Below are positions 37,981-52,641 of a stretch of DNA of 64,000 bases, one piece after another. Under the pieces are notes generated by a model that did not search any database, was not told the origin of the DNA, and was given only the letters and a program-made list of their open reading frames with translations. The position numbers were made by a program, and so were the translations under genes. Origin of the DNA: Trichoplax adhaerens (taxonomy: Eukaryota > Placozoa > Uniplacotomia > Trichoplacea > Trichoplacidae); the NCBI RefSeq assembly GCF_000150275.1, contig NW_002060943.1, positions 1,484,628 to 1,548,627 on the forward strand. Direction: 5' to 3'. The stretch's first letter is position 1; each line of letters starts with the position of its first letter.

Positions 37981-40846
37981 GTGAGGTATTTTAATTATAC
38001 CAAAGGGCTAACAATATTAAATTGTTAATGGATGGATATTATTGATCAACACTGTTGCATTAAAAAACAAGTGAATCAGCAGGGTAGTAAAATATTGAAA
38101 AGGTTGGAAGATTATTTATAGCCAGTGTTGTTGACCAATTTAGTCACGCTTTCAGCGTCATAAAAACTAGTCTATACTTTTATCATACATCAACCAATTG
38201 ATCCAAAGCCTTCTCTTGACAATTAAGTCAAAGCTGATCTTTGTAGGAGTCCAATTGTGTTGTGGTAACCGTATCATTTATTTATAACTACATTACAGCA
38301 TCAATAAGATAGCTTAAATTGTTACCGACATAACTACTTCTATCCTACAGAAACAATTAATCTCTATCCTAATTAATGACTTGGCTCAAGAACAATACAT
38401 CAACTACTTTACAGAATGGCAAAATTAATTAATATACAGTATACTATTACGCTGTCTATTCCCTCTTGATGCAAGCAAATTTATCTTCTTCTCATACCTT
38501 CAATACGCAATCTCTTCAATATAGACGTTATAGTCATTAAATACTAATTCTTAAGTAAACACCTACCATCGCTACTGTATCCTATCGATCAATTACAGTC
38601 AACATAGACACGGATTCTATCAACGACGACAAAATTCCCTTTTTTTGTTATTGTAGCATACAATAAATTAACCTTTGATTAGTATTATGTAACATAAAAA
38701 TGTTATTCATTTTCTCACGTGGGTTTATTTTCCACTTTACATTTAGTCTTGAAATTTTAGTGGATAAAAATCTAATTAACAACCCATTGTAGGTCGAGTA
38801 GGATGATTGCAAAATAGACTTCTTTAGAGCGATGTTGGTCATCATCATTAATAATTAGTTCAGTTTGGATTAAAGCTAAATTGAACACTTTATAATACCA
38901 CTGTGTTAATAGTATTAACAAATGAACTTCTAATGAATTGATATTGATAAAAAGTTTGAATGATACAAGTTCTCAAGTTGAATAATGTCTGATAAAGTGA
39001 TGGTAAAGGTAACAGCAGTACTGCTATTCGATTAAATTTCTTCTATGTACTCGAATAGATATCACAACTATAAACATTAACCTTGTTAAATTGATTATAT
39101 TCTATCAATTTATGAATTTCAAGAGCCAGTATCGTAAGAAGTCCATGATGAGAAACGATTCATTACCCATCCTATACAACATCGCTTTTAGTTACTTAAG
39201 TAAAGGTGTGCAGACGATCTTTTTTTTTAAAGCAACAACAATTCGAAAAGATAGATTATTATTCTGAGCTATAGGTAGACAGCCATTATATGGCATCTAT
39301 TGATGTATTGAATATACGCATCGCTATGAATAGTTGCGAATATTGTGATGAACATTGAAAAGAAAATCACGAGAATTGATGGAGTATAAAATGTGTTAAT
39401 AAATACTATCGTTCTCTTCAACTTCAATCGAATCGTTTATAATAATATTGACTTATATCAACATCTAATATAAAAGCTACTTCTAGCCTAAAGAATAATA
39501 GCAAAATATTTGAAAATGAACATAGGGTCAATCATAACTAAGTAAGAGTCGGATAATAAATAGGATCCAATTCTTTGTTATAACCTTTGAAATCAAAATT
39601 TCAAAGCCAATAATCAAATGATTGCTAAACAAACACTTACACAAGCGGAAGAGAGAAGACTTCTTCCTTTGGACATTCTTTAATCAATTTTCTAAGAAAT
39701 ACAGTTATTATTTAACGTGATTCATCGACTCTAATCTCGTCAATGAATATACCCAACTAAGTTTTATCACAAAATTGTTATTGCCGGGTAGTACACAGAA
39801 AGTAATCTCTGTCATTACTATATTCTTTTCTTAATGGTTATGCTAGAACATACTATTTATATTATAATATTAACCAGTTGAGCTAACATTATAGCAATGA
39901 AAGTGGAGTAAGGAAATAGTACTCATAAAATTACTCTAAAAGATACATATTATCATTTTTGGAGCTATCAGCAATTCAAAAAATCTTCGAAATGAATTTC
40001 AGTAAATGATGATACGATTTTAGTTTTAAATTCAAATGTCATTATTGAATACATTAGAATTAGAATGAAAAATACCTTAAAAATAATAGCCTACTGCGTA
40101 CGGAGCATAACTAGAGAGAAGAGAATGGGAATACGAGCTTTTCTGAGTTAGTAATAATATGATACATATACAGTATATTATAGCTAATCGTTATAGTATC
40201 TGAAGTGCATAAAGTAGCCGCTCTTTAACCTGGAATAGCGTTAATCAAGTTCAATTTCATAATTATAGCCATAAATTTCCGAGTCAAAAGTCAATAACAA
40301 CCTAGTTGACTGTTAGTTATCTGAGATATAGTATGGAAAGAAATTCCTTAATTAATTAAGCTTCATTAACTGTCGCTCATGCTCGCTGAAACACAATTAT
40401 GCATCCTATTAATAAAAAGTGTATAATCTATAATTATATTATAATGACAGATTATGTTTACTTTCCCCTATCTTGGATGGAATTAATCTTCTTGAGATTA
40501 CTGTAATCAATTTATTCTTAACAATTCTACCTTAGGATTCTATATTAAAACTCACGAATACTGATAATTACTAACGAAAATAGCTCAGCTTTGATGAACT
40601 ACACTTATGAGTTATAACTAGTAGTAATTTACATATCTAGTACTTATCTAAATCTATTGCCGAATATCGTAAAGAATATGGCAAAAAGTGTTTAACGCTC
40701 CGAGTCTCAATACTATCAGTAAAATCAACAAGAAATTTTTTCTCCCATTCCTTATTTAGGGACTTTTGCACATTGGACAGTGCTAATGGATTTTTTATGC
40801 TACTTTAAGTCATGGAGCCAAACGATATTATTTAAGAAAGGCTATT

Positions 40847-41001
40847 GCTAAAATTTTCTATGCTAGGAGAACGGTAAATCACTGCATCAGCGTTTATAAA
40901 GTGAAATTTTTGCATTCGTTCATAGATCACTACAAAGAGAAACCATCAACTATGAAGGATATCGAAGAAGATCTTAACCTGAAGAGAGCTTCTGAATTCA
41001 A
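40847..41001 (+). CDS. candidate internal exon, unknown protein
   Basis: Open in one frame to a consensus donor (TTCAAG/GTAATG at 41002). The last part, KFLHSFIDHYKEKPSTMKDI then EEDLNLKRASEFK, is charged and helix-like, unlike its AT-rich surroundings. The acceptor is uncertain: possible sites end at 40846 (phase 0) and near 40894. A strong pyrimidine-rich acceptor at about 40758 opens a different frame. I recognise no domain. Confidence 0.25.
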
Positions 41002-41686
41002 GGTAATGGTTATCAAGCATTACCAATCATGAATGTTACAAAATAAGCAAGTAAAAGCAGGATTAAAGCTATAAAAAATCTTCTTTTCAATAGTAGAACA
41101 AGAATTTTTACTATTGACCATTTACGATATAAAGCTGTAAGATAAACGTTTTTGTTAATAGTGTAGGCACTTATACTATACATAGAAATTTAGCATTAAA
41201 CTTGAACCAAAAAGTCTCAGCAGTAGGCTTGGGTGTGTATGAATTTTAATGTCAATACTGTAACTATTCTATTGGCTAACAAAACGATTTAGGATCCTAC
41301 TGCGTGCGCCTTGCTGTCTCGAAGAATGGCCATTAATATTCTTATTCTAGCGCCATGATGATTGTTCTAATACTCTTTCTGCAGCAATCGTGATTATAGA
41401 TTTGGCTTACTAAATCTCCAGCCAATCCATTCTTTTATTCCTGGTAATCGTTACATTATACGCTATCATGATCGACTAATACCTATAATCCATATAGATC
41501 CTTTCCATTGCGGTAGGTAATGGGTGCCGCTACTCGATAATCATGAATACTACATAAACTTCTGAACGTTCGATTGAAGCAGTTTTCCTCTAAGAAAAAC
41601 GCAAATATTTCTATTTAAGAATAGATAAAAGTTTTAGCAGCACCGCAGCTATTGTATCAACTTGTTTATTATTGCGTCTATTTTAG

Positions 41687-41911
41687 TTATTTATTGACGC
41701 TTCCTTTAAATATTTTAATACTGAACAGCATTTCTATTGCAAAATACATATTCGCATTCGGTAGCTTCGTAGCTATCGTTTCGATAAATAATTCTTGTGG
41801 CCATTTTAGTAATTTCTCTTCCTGTGCATTCAATATTTTAGAATTGATAAAAGTATCAAATAAATCTTCACATCGTTTCACCGGAATGAGAACTATAATT
41901 AATTTGTAAAT
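41687..41911 (-). CDS. candidate terminal exon or small ORF
   Basis: An open minus-strand frame containing KRCEDLFDTFINSKILNAQE and LLKWPQELFIETIATKLPNA, ending at a TAA at 41687. The residue mix is soluble and helix-like. A possible acceptor AATTATAG lies near its 5' end. No partner exon or family was recognised. Confidence 0.2.
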   Translation of the reverse strand: MYKLIIVLIPVKRCEDLFDTFINSKILNAQEEKLLKWPQELFIETIATKLPNANMYFAIEMLFSIKIFKGSVNK

Positions 41912-44263
41912 CGTTACTTAATGATCTTAGGAAGAGTATTGGCTTCAAAGGTTTAAGAATCTAGCCACATGGTTGTGACGATGTTACTTTTTGCTACCTT
42001 CTAATGAGCGATTGGTAGTAACTTGTATTTGGGCGTTAAAAGCTGGTTAAAACATATACCGTATTAATTAATCTAAAGACAGATATTACTACCACAGAGA
42101 AGTCAATAACTCAAGGCTTAGTTGTAAAAAAAATATGGTAGATATTCTTATATGATTTTAACAGTACAAGAAGCGGAATAGCGATGAAATTTCGACATAT
42201 TTTAGTACATTCATTTCCATAGCTGGGACAAAATACAAAATAATAACAATTTATAAAAAAAAATTATTCACATCTACTAAAAGACAAGCATCCCTATCTT
42301 TGAATATTAATTAAATCAATTATCAGTTTACAAAGCCAGTCAGTAGACAAAAATACAAGCACATAAATTGATGAGTTAATAAATAAAGAAAGTGTTACTG
42401 TCGTTAAAAATACATTTTTATACGGTTTAACGGAAACAATGTAATCATATGGGTTGTTGTTTGAATAATGTTGACGCAATTTATTACTGCCTGCTGTTAC
42501 CTAATACCAATACTCCGGAATTTTAAAATATTTCAATGCGATTTTTTATTTGTCCATGTCGAGCTAAATTATATTAGTTGAAGGGCTTAGACATGTTCTT
42601 AATAGAGTTGAATTTTTAATTCAAAATTTCTGTTAGCTGTACTTAATTTTGCTTTACGTTTATTGAAGCTAAGGAAATAGAGGTGAATGACACTGCCTTG
42701 AAATACCTGTTATATCTTGTATCTAGTTCAATGCTTGTGTGATTACTGTAGTGCATTTAGAAAAGCAATAATTAAAGTACGTAGACTTTATCTTACTAAA
42801 CAATATTCTATTAATCTGTAAATATGATTACGTACAAGTTAAAGCCAAGCATTTCGGTAATATGTAAGAATGTTATTGTTATTTAGCAATTCATGCAAGT
42901 TGTTTTCCCCTTTCTTTTATTCATTAGTCTCACAACTTGGCGACGATATATCCAGCTTCGACGGAAGTAGCATCCATTTATTGAAAAACAGTTCTGACAG
43001 AGGTGTTAGTAGAATTGTATGTAAAGTTAATTAGTATCTCTATAATACTTATATTGATGGTATTTAACAGATTAATAACGAGAATACTGCCCCTTTTTAT
43101 ATTCAAAAAGTAGCAATGCATTGTTAGGAACATCCCATAGAATTTTTCTCACTACATTCTATCAGACTAACATTAGCTCAGAAGGCCAAATATAGAATAG
43201 CAGCGTACAGTAATTTCCGTGAATAGGTATTAATTACAAAACTTAGGTAATATATTGCCTTAAAGTCACACTATTACATTATTTTCCGATATTATTAAAA
43301 TCGAATCTATGTTGGAAAAGCAGTTATTAGAAATTTGTTATTACTTTAAATAAGATGCGTTTATTAAATAAAGCATCAAGTATCAAATTCTTGACGTAAT
43401 TAATGTACATCTAATAAAACCGACAAAAGGCTATCGAATGTTTGCCAAGACTGATAAATGTTATTTTAACAAATAAATCATTAACACTAGATGCTCCCAG
43501 CCATATTCAGCCTGTAACACACTATAGAGCACTTTTAACACCCACTACCGGTACCTAATTATAGCTGGTAATATGATATTTATTCATTTCACGAATAATG
43601 AATACATTAGCGTGGATTGAAAATAATATCGATCTCCATAAAACTTCTGGTAGAATCAATATTATGATCAAATAGTGGACATAGCAATTAGTTTTAATCC
43701 AATATTCATATTGCAAGTTACAATTCTGCTGTAGAAATTAATTGGCTATATTGCATCTTATTAAGTACAGTAGTACTAATTATCCTATTCCAGAATCCTT
43801 ATATTTTGTTCCTCAATTTTCTTTAAGGTGGCCGTGCATTATTAGAAAGGAAGAATTTAAACGTGAGCAAACTATCGCTTTAATGATTATGTCATTCCAT
43901 GAAATAGAGATAATTAGAATCGTAGTAACTTCTATGATAACTTTGAATAAATTTATGATTCGGTTTATCCAATTTCTATTATAAGAATGTTTTGTATTCT
44001 ATCATAACCGGTATCTTGTTAAAGAACTTCCTAATTAATTATAGAACTGTAACAATCTCCATTACACGCTCTAATATTATTTATTGCTCTGCATTTTAAA
44101 TATGTGAAAAAAACGTAAAGGTAAAACATATGTAATAGACTCACTTTTCACATACCGCTTACTGTACTGAAAAGGAGTAAATTGCGACAATAGTCGCCAG
44201 GAACTGCGTAAGACAGGTACAATCCTAAGCTATTCTAACCACTATATTAATTCTAGTTCTTAT

Positions 44264-44313
44264 NNNNNNNNNNNNNNNNNNNNNNNNNNNNNNNNNNNNN
44301 NNNNNNNNNNNNN
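44264..44313. other. assembly gap (50 N)
   Basis: A run of exactly 50 N. It is a placeholder gap, so sequence of unknown length may be missing here. Confidence 1.
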
Positions 44314-47300
44314 TATCGATAAGCTCTATCATATTGAATAAGCATGTTTATTCAGTATATTTCTGCAGTTGTTCTGCAATGATGACGATTAAGTCCTAGA
44401 TAGCATATCTAAGAAAATAAGTTGTTATCTTATTATGAATAAGATAAGATTGTCGTTAACATTCATGGTATGTCCGTTATTGCACATTACTGGTAATTGT
44501 CTCTTATATATAACGGCTCCTAACGCATAATAAAGTTAGTTCGGTACTTAAGCTCTATTGGACTCGTGATAGTTCAGTACTCAAGCCCTACTGGACTATT
44601 AAATTATTGTTACGATAAACTAGAAAGTGTAACAACTATATCATTCAAAGAGTAATTGTCTATACTTCTTATACAGTAAAATAAAAAGAATTTTTTTTAA
44701 ATTTGACAGAATACTCGTCACAAATGAATATAGCAACGTTTCACTCTGGGAAAAATTATAAAGAATGCATGCAGTTGAATAAATTCATATCACGTCAATG
44801 GAACCTTATTCGCTTTCTTAATATTTATCAAGCGAGTATAGCATACGAAGTATAACGAGCAAAGGAGGAACTAGTGATTTATAAAGTGCCTACCAGCATA
44901 TGAACTAGCATAGGCGAGAGCACATATGAGGGTTTTCAAACGCCGCTAACAGCAATTACTGTTCAATATGTGAAACAAATATGAAGTACCTAGCACTCAA
45001 TGTTGATTAACCCACAGCCTTTAAACTCATTAAACTTCATCACTAACAATAACTGATTCAATTAATTTATGTTGATACCGTGTATCAATTTAATATTGTC
45101 ATTAATTTAAGAAATATATATAAAGTGAAACGATGCAATAGCTAAAAATAAAGAATTTTATGCATGACTATATGATAGTATTATTAAAATCCATGATTTA
45201 ATTGTTGCCTAACAAAACGATCTTAACGTAATATTTCTGATCCATAGTCTAAACGAATTCACTATAGTATTCAAGATATGTTTATGATGCAAGAATTCGG
45301 ACAGCCACTTTTCCATCCACCTATTCAAATACTATGATCAGCTAATTTAAATATGATAACAAAGTATTACTGATCTCTAAAAATACTTTCTAGACGTCCT
45401 TCGTACATAAAGCAATTTTTCAAATTTTATGATTAAAATTATTTATTTTATCTATCTTTATGACCAAACAACGGTTCCTTTCATTACCATTCTCAGGATT
45501 ATTCTATCAATAATACTGGACAATATTTACACTTGACACGAAACCGATACGGGAAGTATTTTTTTTATTATAGCTTTCAACATTTAGAAAACACTTTTCG
45601 TAATATCTTCTTTACTATGCTTCTGGATATATTTGTAAAGGATGATCATTGAGTTAGACTACTGATTTAGGCTTTAGCCCTTTACTACTGGGATATTTTT
45701 TAAAGAATTTCCAGATTTTTATGACATATTTGACTATCTTAGATAGGACAACTCGTTGCAGATTGAGTTCAAACTGTGATTCCTCTAGTTATATAAACTG
45801 CGCGTCAATCGATGGAATAAGAAATTTTCAATGCAAATCGATTACGCTACCTAACTTGTTGTTACTGGAATACAAACGTTCTTGCCAGTAATTTAATGCA
45901 GATATAATAATTACAGCTAATAAACGTTAATATCATTCGCTTTTTGTTTAGGATAAAATTTTTCCTAACGCCTTGTCAGATTTATGAAATAGCAATGGCA
46001 GTAAAGTTATTATTACGATAATGTTAATTTGGAAAAATGATTACATCTCAACCACAAGGCTGTTTATATTTTAACTCAATAATTTAGTATAGTGCTAAGT
46101 ATATCGACTAATACATGAAAGTAACAAATAAGTTTCCGTTGTATGCGTGTGATACCAAATGTATTTATAAGGAAATAAACAACATTGTCCTTATTGCGAT
46201 GTTTTTTTCTACTGAATATATTTCCATGTCCTAGTAAGCATCAATGTCAAGTTATACGATATTAACATTAAAAAACTGTATTGTAAGCTGCTACAGTAAC
46301 ATTTATTCATAAATGCCGCTAAGCCTAGACTTCGCATGCGGTTACGTTCATATATACGAGGTATTTTGTGCATTTTTTCTAATCTCGATATTTTAACAGC
46401 AAGCAAAAAACTATATCTGAAATTGTGTTATCATTTCTAATAAGAGCACAAGTAATGGTGTACAAGCTAAGCAAACTGAAAGATAAATTTTATAGTCATA
46501 GCCTAAATCATATCAGTTATAACTATAGATTCTGGCGAGCAATCAATCGATATAGAATATTTGTAAATGTATTCACTCATTGCAGAGTTCAAGTGAATTG
46601 TCTTGACACCTGGCGTTATTTCACTTTCTATGATAATCAGATTATTAATTTATCGTGGTTATTGTTGGTAGGATAGCGACATCATTTTGTGTACTGGCAG
46701 TTCAGTATTACCCTTAATATAAATAACTTGAATAAAAAAATGACAATGAAATACAAGTAAATCGATCGGCATAATAATCGCATCCATGTCTTCGTGATTA
46801 TAGTATCAATAATTTAGTTAACAATCCCTTCTATATTTAATACATAATGAATAGCTAAACAATTGCAGTAACTTTTACCTAAGAATAATTAAAGAATGAT
46901 GATTAACTAAGTCGATTCTATCATAATCTACAAATATTGCTTACATGCACTTGATTTCTCACTCTCACTCTGACTTCAATTGATATTTCCGAATTCGATA
47001 CGTATATACGAATGTACACATCCTTTGCTGATTCCTTCATGGTAAAAATATTACAAAATCACGTTTACTGATGTTAAATCGCTATATACTACTTTGAAAT
47101 TTTATGTGCCATTCGATCTGCAATCAATTTCTAAGCATTTTAACACGTTGACTGTTTTTAAATAAAAATTATGAAGGTAAGCTCACAAATATTATCAAAA
47201 GTATTGAATTCTAATTTTAAGGATGAGCGGATAATCATACCGGTCTGAAAGTTTTAATATTGTGAACACTTTAAAAATTTTGTTATAGGCTAAAAAGTTT

Positions 47301-49425
47301 AATGCCGTCATCTAAAATTTATAATTTTTTATCCTGAAATTTATTCTATTAAATATTCCCGGGCTCATTTTAAAAAATTTTCATTAAAGGGAGCCTACAT
47401 ACTGTTGGTAAAATAGTTGAGATAGAGCAAGCTCATATTTTGTTCATACGCGCCAACATTTCTCTATTATGATACTAGCTCATTTGTTCATGATATGCAT
47501 GCATCTCTTTTATCATTTTCTTCGGCCTGCTTATTTCAATTAATCTACGTATTGATAATTGTGACAGAATACGAAGTTACATTTATTAAATGTAGATGAT
47601 ATGATGGTGATATTTATTATAATGTACATAGATATTCTATTACATTACTCATCACATTGATATACCGCTTCCCTTTTACATATAATGCATATTATTTTTT
47701 ACGAATCATAGTTATGCCGATTTCTCAAAGTTAGCTTTGTTTCAGACTCTTTACAATCTTCCATTAACCGATTAATGCTTCTACACTAGACGGTGTCTAT
47801 TCTTTTATAAGGCATTACCTTGGACCATTACACTACTTGTTCGTATAGTTCGAAATATAACAGACAATTTCGTAGATCTTTTAGCTTAGTTAAGCATTTT
47901 AGTCTAGAAATAGATTAAATATAGCGTTAGCATTTATTGATATAGCGAGTGTGAATTAAGAATTTGATTAATATAGTCAATTTTTAGTCTATTATTAAGG
48001 TGGAGACAAACATTTTTTTTTTATATAATCTATTGATATCAGACAATATTACAGAAACTGCTAATAGGATATAATATAATACTTACCTTGATATAGTACG
48101 ATCTCATTACTTCCATCATGAAAGTCTATGAACTAACGCCTACAGGATACGTATATATTGAAACTGATATATTGCTAGATTGATATAGCAAAAGTAAAGT
48201 TGACTTCTTTAAAAGCTAGAAATTATTTTTAACAGCTTATTTATTGATACTATGTTTTGTACATATCATAAATCACGAAATGAAGCCGACCGTTTTAACA
48301 GGATTAATGTTATAATTATAAATGATTAACGTTGTTGGAGATGATATAGTTTGTTTTATATGTTATATAACTTTCTCTCGTATGACATCAATAATATCTT
48401 CATAAATAATAATTGGTCCAGTCTTGGCTAATTGTATCATTGTACGATATCATAAAATATACATTCAAATAGTCATTTCATTAATGGCATGTGCGTATTT
48501 TACTTTACATGTAGAAATTAATAACCTTGATAAGTTATATGATACAAAACTGTAACTAAGCATGATCTTATTTTGACAGCAATCTGAATTAGCTATTATC
48601 TGGGAAAAGTTTAAATTAATCTAAATGTCATATTCGACCCTTTACAAAAAGAGATTAGATGGAACGCATCCTTTAATACAATCCGTGAATATGTAATAAT
48701 TTCATCTATAAAAATTGCATATCTTGTTTTGGAGCTGACAGTTCATTAATAGTTAGCGATTAATTAAAGCATTCAACTGAATCTCTTTTAATTAATTGGG
48801 TAACAGTTTCATTTAGAATAAAAGTATAAATAATTTCTGGCTCCAATTCGAAGGGGATACGTACAAAAATTTTTCGTTACTTTTACCCTATGACAGTTTC
48901 TGTAAGAAGATTGTCTGAAAAATAGTTTTCTTTGAACCTAAAGGATTTTTTAATCATTTTATTCATTATCATATTTATATTAATTTATATGATTTGAGAA
49001 TTCTATTTGCATGATAATTATAATTGCACAGATAAAATAAGCTAAAAGAAGTAGGAAATTAACAATTTAAATTCTGATTAAATTTAAAAATCATAACTTG
49101 AAATAGAAATTGAAAAACAAACTATCAATGATTCAACTAGAATTGTTTTCAAAATTCTCGAAAAATTCGGGTATTGTTTCTTTTCGTTTAAATTCTATGC
49201 GAATCTCTTATTACGTATTGATGTGTCTCAATGCTATTAAATTGATATATATAATTGCTAGTTTTTGTAATATATACGAGATTTATATTGTACATTAAAG
49301 AAATTTTTTGCTATTCATCTTTCTGAGGAAGACAAAATATTTCTTCTCTTGAATTATATTTAATCTCTCATTGATATTCTGTTTTTGATATACGTATGTT
49401 GTAGGAAAATCCAATTCTGCTTAAT

Positions 49426-50637
49426 ATGACATTGAAAAATTCATCCTTTAGTATTCCCAATCAAACAAGATCATGTATCGATGACGGCAATTTTGAATCT
49501 ACGCAAGGTATCATCCTCATTGTTAAAATTGTGGCATTTATTACAATCTGTACAGTCTCCACAGTTGGAAATCTTATTATTGCTTACGTTATTGTTCGTA
49601 CTCATCGATTGTGGACTTTTACTAATATTATGATGCTAAATTACAGTATTGTAACGTTGCTATTCTTAGCGTCAGGATTATTACAATTTATAACCGATAT
49701 AATCTATCGTGAATCATGGCCCTTTGGAGAGTTCCTTTGCAAGATTACATATTCTTCATTTGTTGTAACTGTAGTTGTGTCTGCATTTTCCATAACCTTT
49801 ATGTGCTATGCACGCTATCGGGTTATCTGTTTGCCGCTTAATATCCAGCCAAATCGAAGACAAGCACTCTATAGTATAATATTTTCTTGGGTTGTAGCTA
49901 TTGCTTGTATGATTCCCTATGCTATAGTTTTAAAGATTACCCGCTATGGTAAGAATGATTATTGTGTCATCGATAGCTCGTGGGGAAATGGAGGGCATCG
50001 ACCTGTTTACGATTTTAGCATTTTTGCTATTACCTATTTTATGCCTATGCTGGTAGCAACTTATTATAATATTCGAGTAATAAAGGGCTTGAAAATAGGT
50101 CGAAGTTATCGTTCCAAAAGTCATCATAAATTAAGTGGCAATAGCTATTACCAACCAGATGAAAGTATTGATCAAGTTAAAGAGAAATTACGCCAAATGT
50201 CAGTATTTATATTTACAGCTTATTTAATAGCTTGGTTACCTTATTGGATTTATGTTCTGTTAATTAATACCAAAATCTTAAACGCCATCATACTACAGGT
50301 TAAAAAATTCGATTGTCATATCATATCAAAAGTACTAATAGTTCGCACCTTTACCAAGTATATTGCTTACTTTTATAGTACTTCTAACGTCTTTGTTTGC
50401 TACTATTACAATCCTCATTTTAATGCTGCCTTCAAGTCCATCTTTTGCTGTAAACGATGTATAAAGGGTTCTGATTGTTCATTCGATCAAGATCAGCGTT
50501 TTTGCTCTATCTATAAATGTAGTTATCGAAGTGATACACCAATATATTCTTCACGCGGTTGCAACGAAGATAGGTTGGTTCACTCACGTAAAAGTTCTTC
50601 TCATTCCAGTATCACGCAACAAATTACATCGGTATAA
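49426..50637 (+). CDS. divergent class A GPCR with altered microswitches, 403 aa
   Basis: Seven hydrophobic segments in one exon. TM1 carries GNLIIAYVIV. The TM3 Cys (FLCKITY) and ECL2 Cys (DYCVID) are present. NPHF after TM7 marks helix 8, followed by a long Cys/Ser-rich tail (CCKRC, HSRKSSSHSS) suited to palmitoylation and phosphorylation. Several otherwise near-invariant positions are changed. By alignment of the flanking residues, D2.50 is Thr (NYSIVTLL), DRY is ARY (CYARYRVI), CWxP is AWLP and NPxxY is NVFVC. The N-terminus has N-glycosylation sites (NSS, NQT). It is not a close paralogue of the two minus-strand receptors. A TAG-ended acceptor-like site lies 21 nt upstream in frame, so a short 5' coding exon is possible, but the ATG at 49426 gives a normal N-terminus. 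Signalling may be G-protein-biased, constitutive or absent. The ligand is unknown. Confidence 0.88.
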   Translation: MTLKNSSFSIPNQTRSCIDDGNFESTQGIILIVKIVAFITICTVSTVGNLIIAYVIVRTHRLWTFTNIMMLNYSIVTLLFLASGLLQFITDIIYRESWPFGEFLCKITYSSFVVTVVVSAFSITFMCYARYRVICLPLNIQPNRRQALYSIIFSWVVAIACMIPYAIVLKITRYGKNDYCVIDSSWGNGGHRPVYDFSIFAITYFMPMLVATYYNIRVIKGLKIGRSYRSKSHHKLSGNSYYQPDESIDQVKEKLRQMSVFIFTAYLIAWLPYWIYVLLINTKILNAIILQVKKFDCHIISKVLIVRTFTKYIAYFYSTSNVFVCYYYNPHFNAAFKSIFCCKRCIKGSDCSFDQDQRFCSIYKCSYRSDTPIYSSRGCNEDRLVHSRKSSSHSSITQQITSV

Positions 50638-52641
50638 GTTATAATGATCTAAGCTGAATTATGAAACAGAAATCTTATCATAGCGCTGATGAAAATTTTT
50701 TATTATACAAACTATCACTAATGCAATATCAAAATGATCATTCATAGTATGCTTATACCCATGATTTAAAAAAGAAGAATTTTACTCATGTATATCAATT
50801 ACGATATTTGCACCTTAAAAGAGACATTATTGTAAAGTAGTAAAATATCTCCGCTATCCGTTACTTCTGGCTACATCCTTAAAAAAGGTTCTACGTTATT
50901 GCCTGTAGGTAAAAAATTCTTCTTATGATTATTGTAGTAATTATTGATGCAAGTTAGATAACCCTACACCCCAGTCGATGTTACATAGTTTAGACTGGAT
51001 ATCGATCTATAAGAGATAGTAATAGCGCGGAAGTGGTTATCAATTCTTTGTAATAGTAAAATAAAAGTCATTATACCATGAAATTTCGATGAATATCATG
51101 ATGTTGTTGACTTAAAAATCCAATTTTATGCGAATGGTAAATAATTCATAAATTGTTAGATTACGTATGTATGTAAATAATATGAATATTGTAACATTAA
51201 ACTTATTTTATATCATGAATTATCTAATCAATTTATTATGTTCACAATGAAAATCTTCGTTTGCTAGTCTAATTTTGAACTGCACTTGTTACTAACATTA
51301 AAATGCTAGTCTGTTCTTAACTTCTCTATATAGTGGAAACAAGATTGAATTTTTTTGCCAAATCGTGATGATAACATTTTCATTATTTATCTTGTCCTTG
51401 CGTGATACCTAAGAATGGATAACACCTCTTTAAGAGTATATAATATAATTATAAGAATAAAGTTAATCATCCTTATCGATATCAATCAAGGTATAATATA
51501 TCTATAATTTGATCTACCTAATAAAATCACAATATTCAATAAAGAACTTGACAAAATCAACCATTTTTCCATTCTATGTGAAAGCAATGTGACTCGTGGA
51601 ATCATTTACAATCCTTTTGTTTTTAATTGAAATCTGGTTGACAGAAAGTCAGCAGGATATACGAGAACTATACGTATATGCTGAATGTCAAATATTATAA
51701 CGCAATAAAGTAAATGCTTTCAATGATAGCGTGATCAAAGTTTTAGTTGTTAATACTTTCCCATGAATCAACAACATAAAAGTAATTAAGTTACAATGAA
51801 GATTGTGCAAAAATATTGGCATGTTTGGAAATCCCATTTGGACAATAGGTTCAGATCTCCATAACCTTATGAGGAAGATTTCCAAGCTAGAAGAAGAGAT
51901 GATGACCTTCTCTACCAGGATATTGTTATTTGTCTACTGTATATATGTACAGTATATCTTCATATACTAGCCTATCTCGCAAATCCAGCAGCTTGTTGCA
52001 AATAATAAGCGTAAATTATGTTACCTTTTCTTGTAGACGGATACGTAGATATACGACGTCAGCATATGTAGAGTAGAATGAATAGAAATATTATAATGTG
52101 CCTGCTTTGAAAGTTTTAACGACATAATCGCCTCAGTAGAAAGGATTTTTAATTCGTTTTTGTTACATTTTTTAATTCATAAAGCTGGCTTTTAATTGAT
52201 TTACTCATATCAACGTAGCTAGTAGTAATAGTACTGCATTTTTTAGTGACTTCATGTAAGTTGCTATGTCTTGATCTATTGACAACATTTTTAAATAGAA
52301 AAAAAACCAGATGATGGTTTTCTAACAGGATATACCGTACATGTATCGCTTGTACTTGAAGCAAATATGAAACAGTAATCATATTGTTGGGTTTATACAT
52401 ATCTAAAACATATATTGAATATCATAATAGTCGTCATGGAGTGGCATGAGTTTAGTACTTAAGTTAAATTCTTAATTAAGTATAGAATTACTAATATGCA
52501 CTACCGTAGGTTATAATACTTGCCTAGTTTAAGACGATTAATTGCTCGTAACCCGACAAAATATGGTAATTCAATGCCCGTGCTTAGCGCGTAGAAGCGT
52601 GATAATGTTACTACCATTACTAAATAAGTCTTGCGCTCGGA
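50638..52641. other. intergenic stretch with one exon-like block
   Basis: Largely AT-rich. At about 51825-51925 (+) a frame reads GNPIWTIGSDLHNLMRKISK then LEEEMMTFSTR, which looks coding. It lacks a clear donor and may belong to the degenerate sequences further right. Confidence 0.3.

Larger units (their letters stand above)
36955..49425. other. 12.5-kb AT-rich stretch with only tentative exons
   Basis: Mostly featureless AT-rich sequence interrupted by a 50-N gap. Candidate coding pieces, listed separately, are a signal-peptide-like exon near 37918, an exon-like block ending at 41001, and a minus-strand frame at 41687-41911. Nothing joins them into a gene, and the rest shows no recognisable content. 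Confidence 0.4.
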
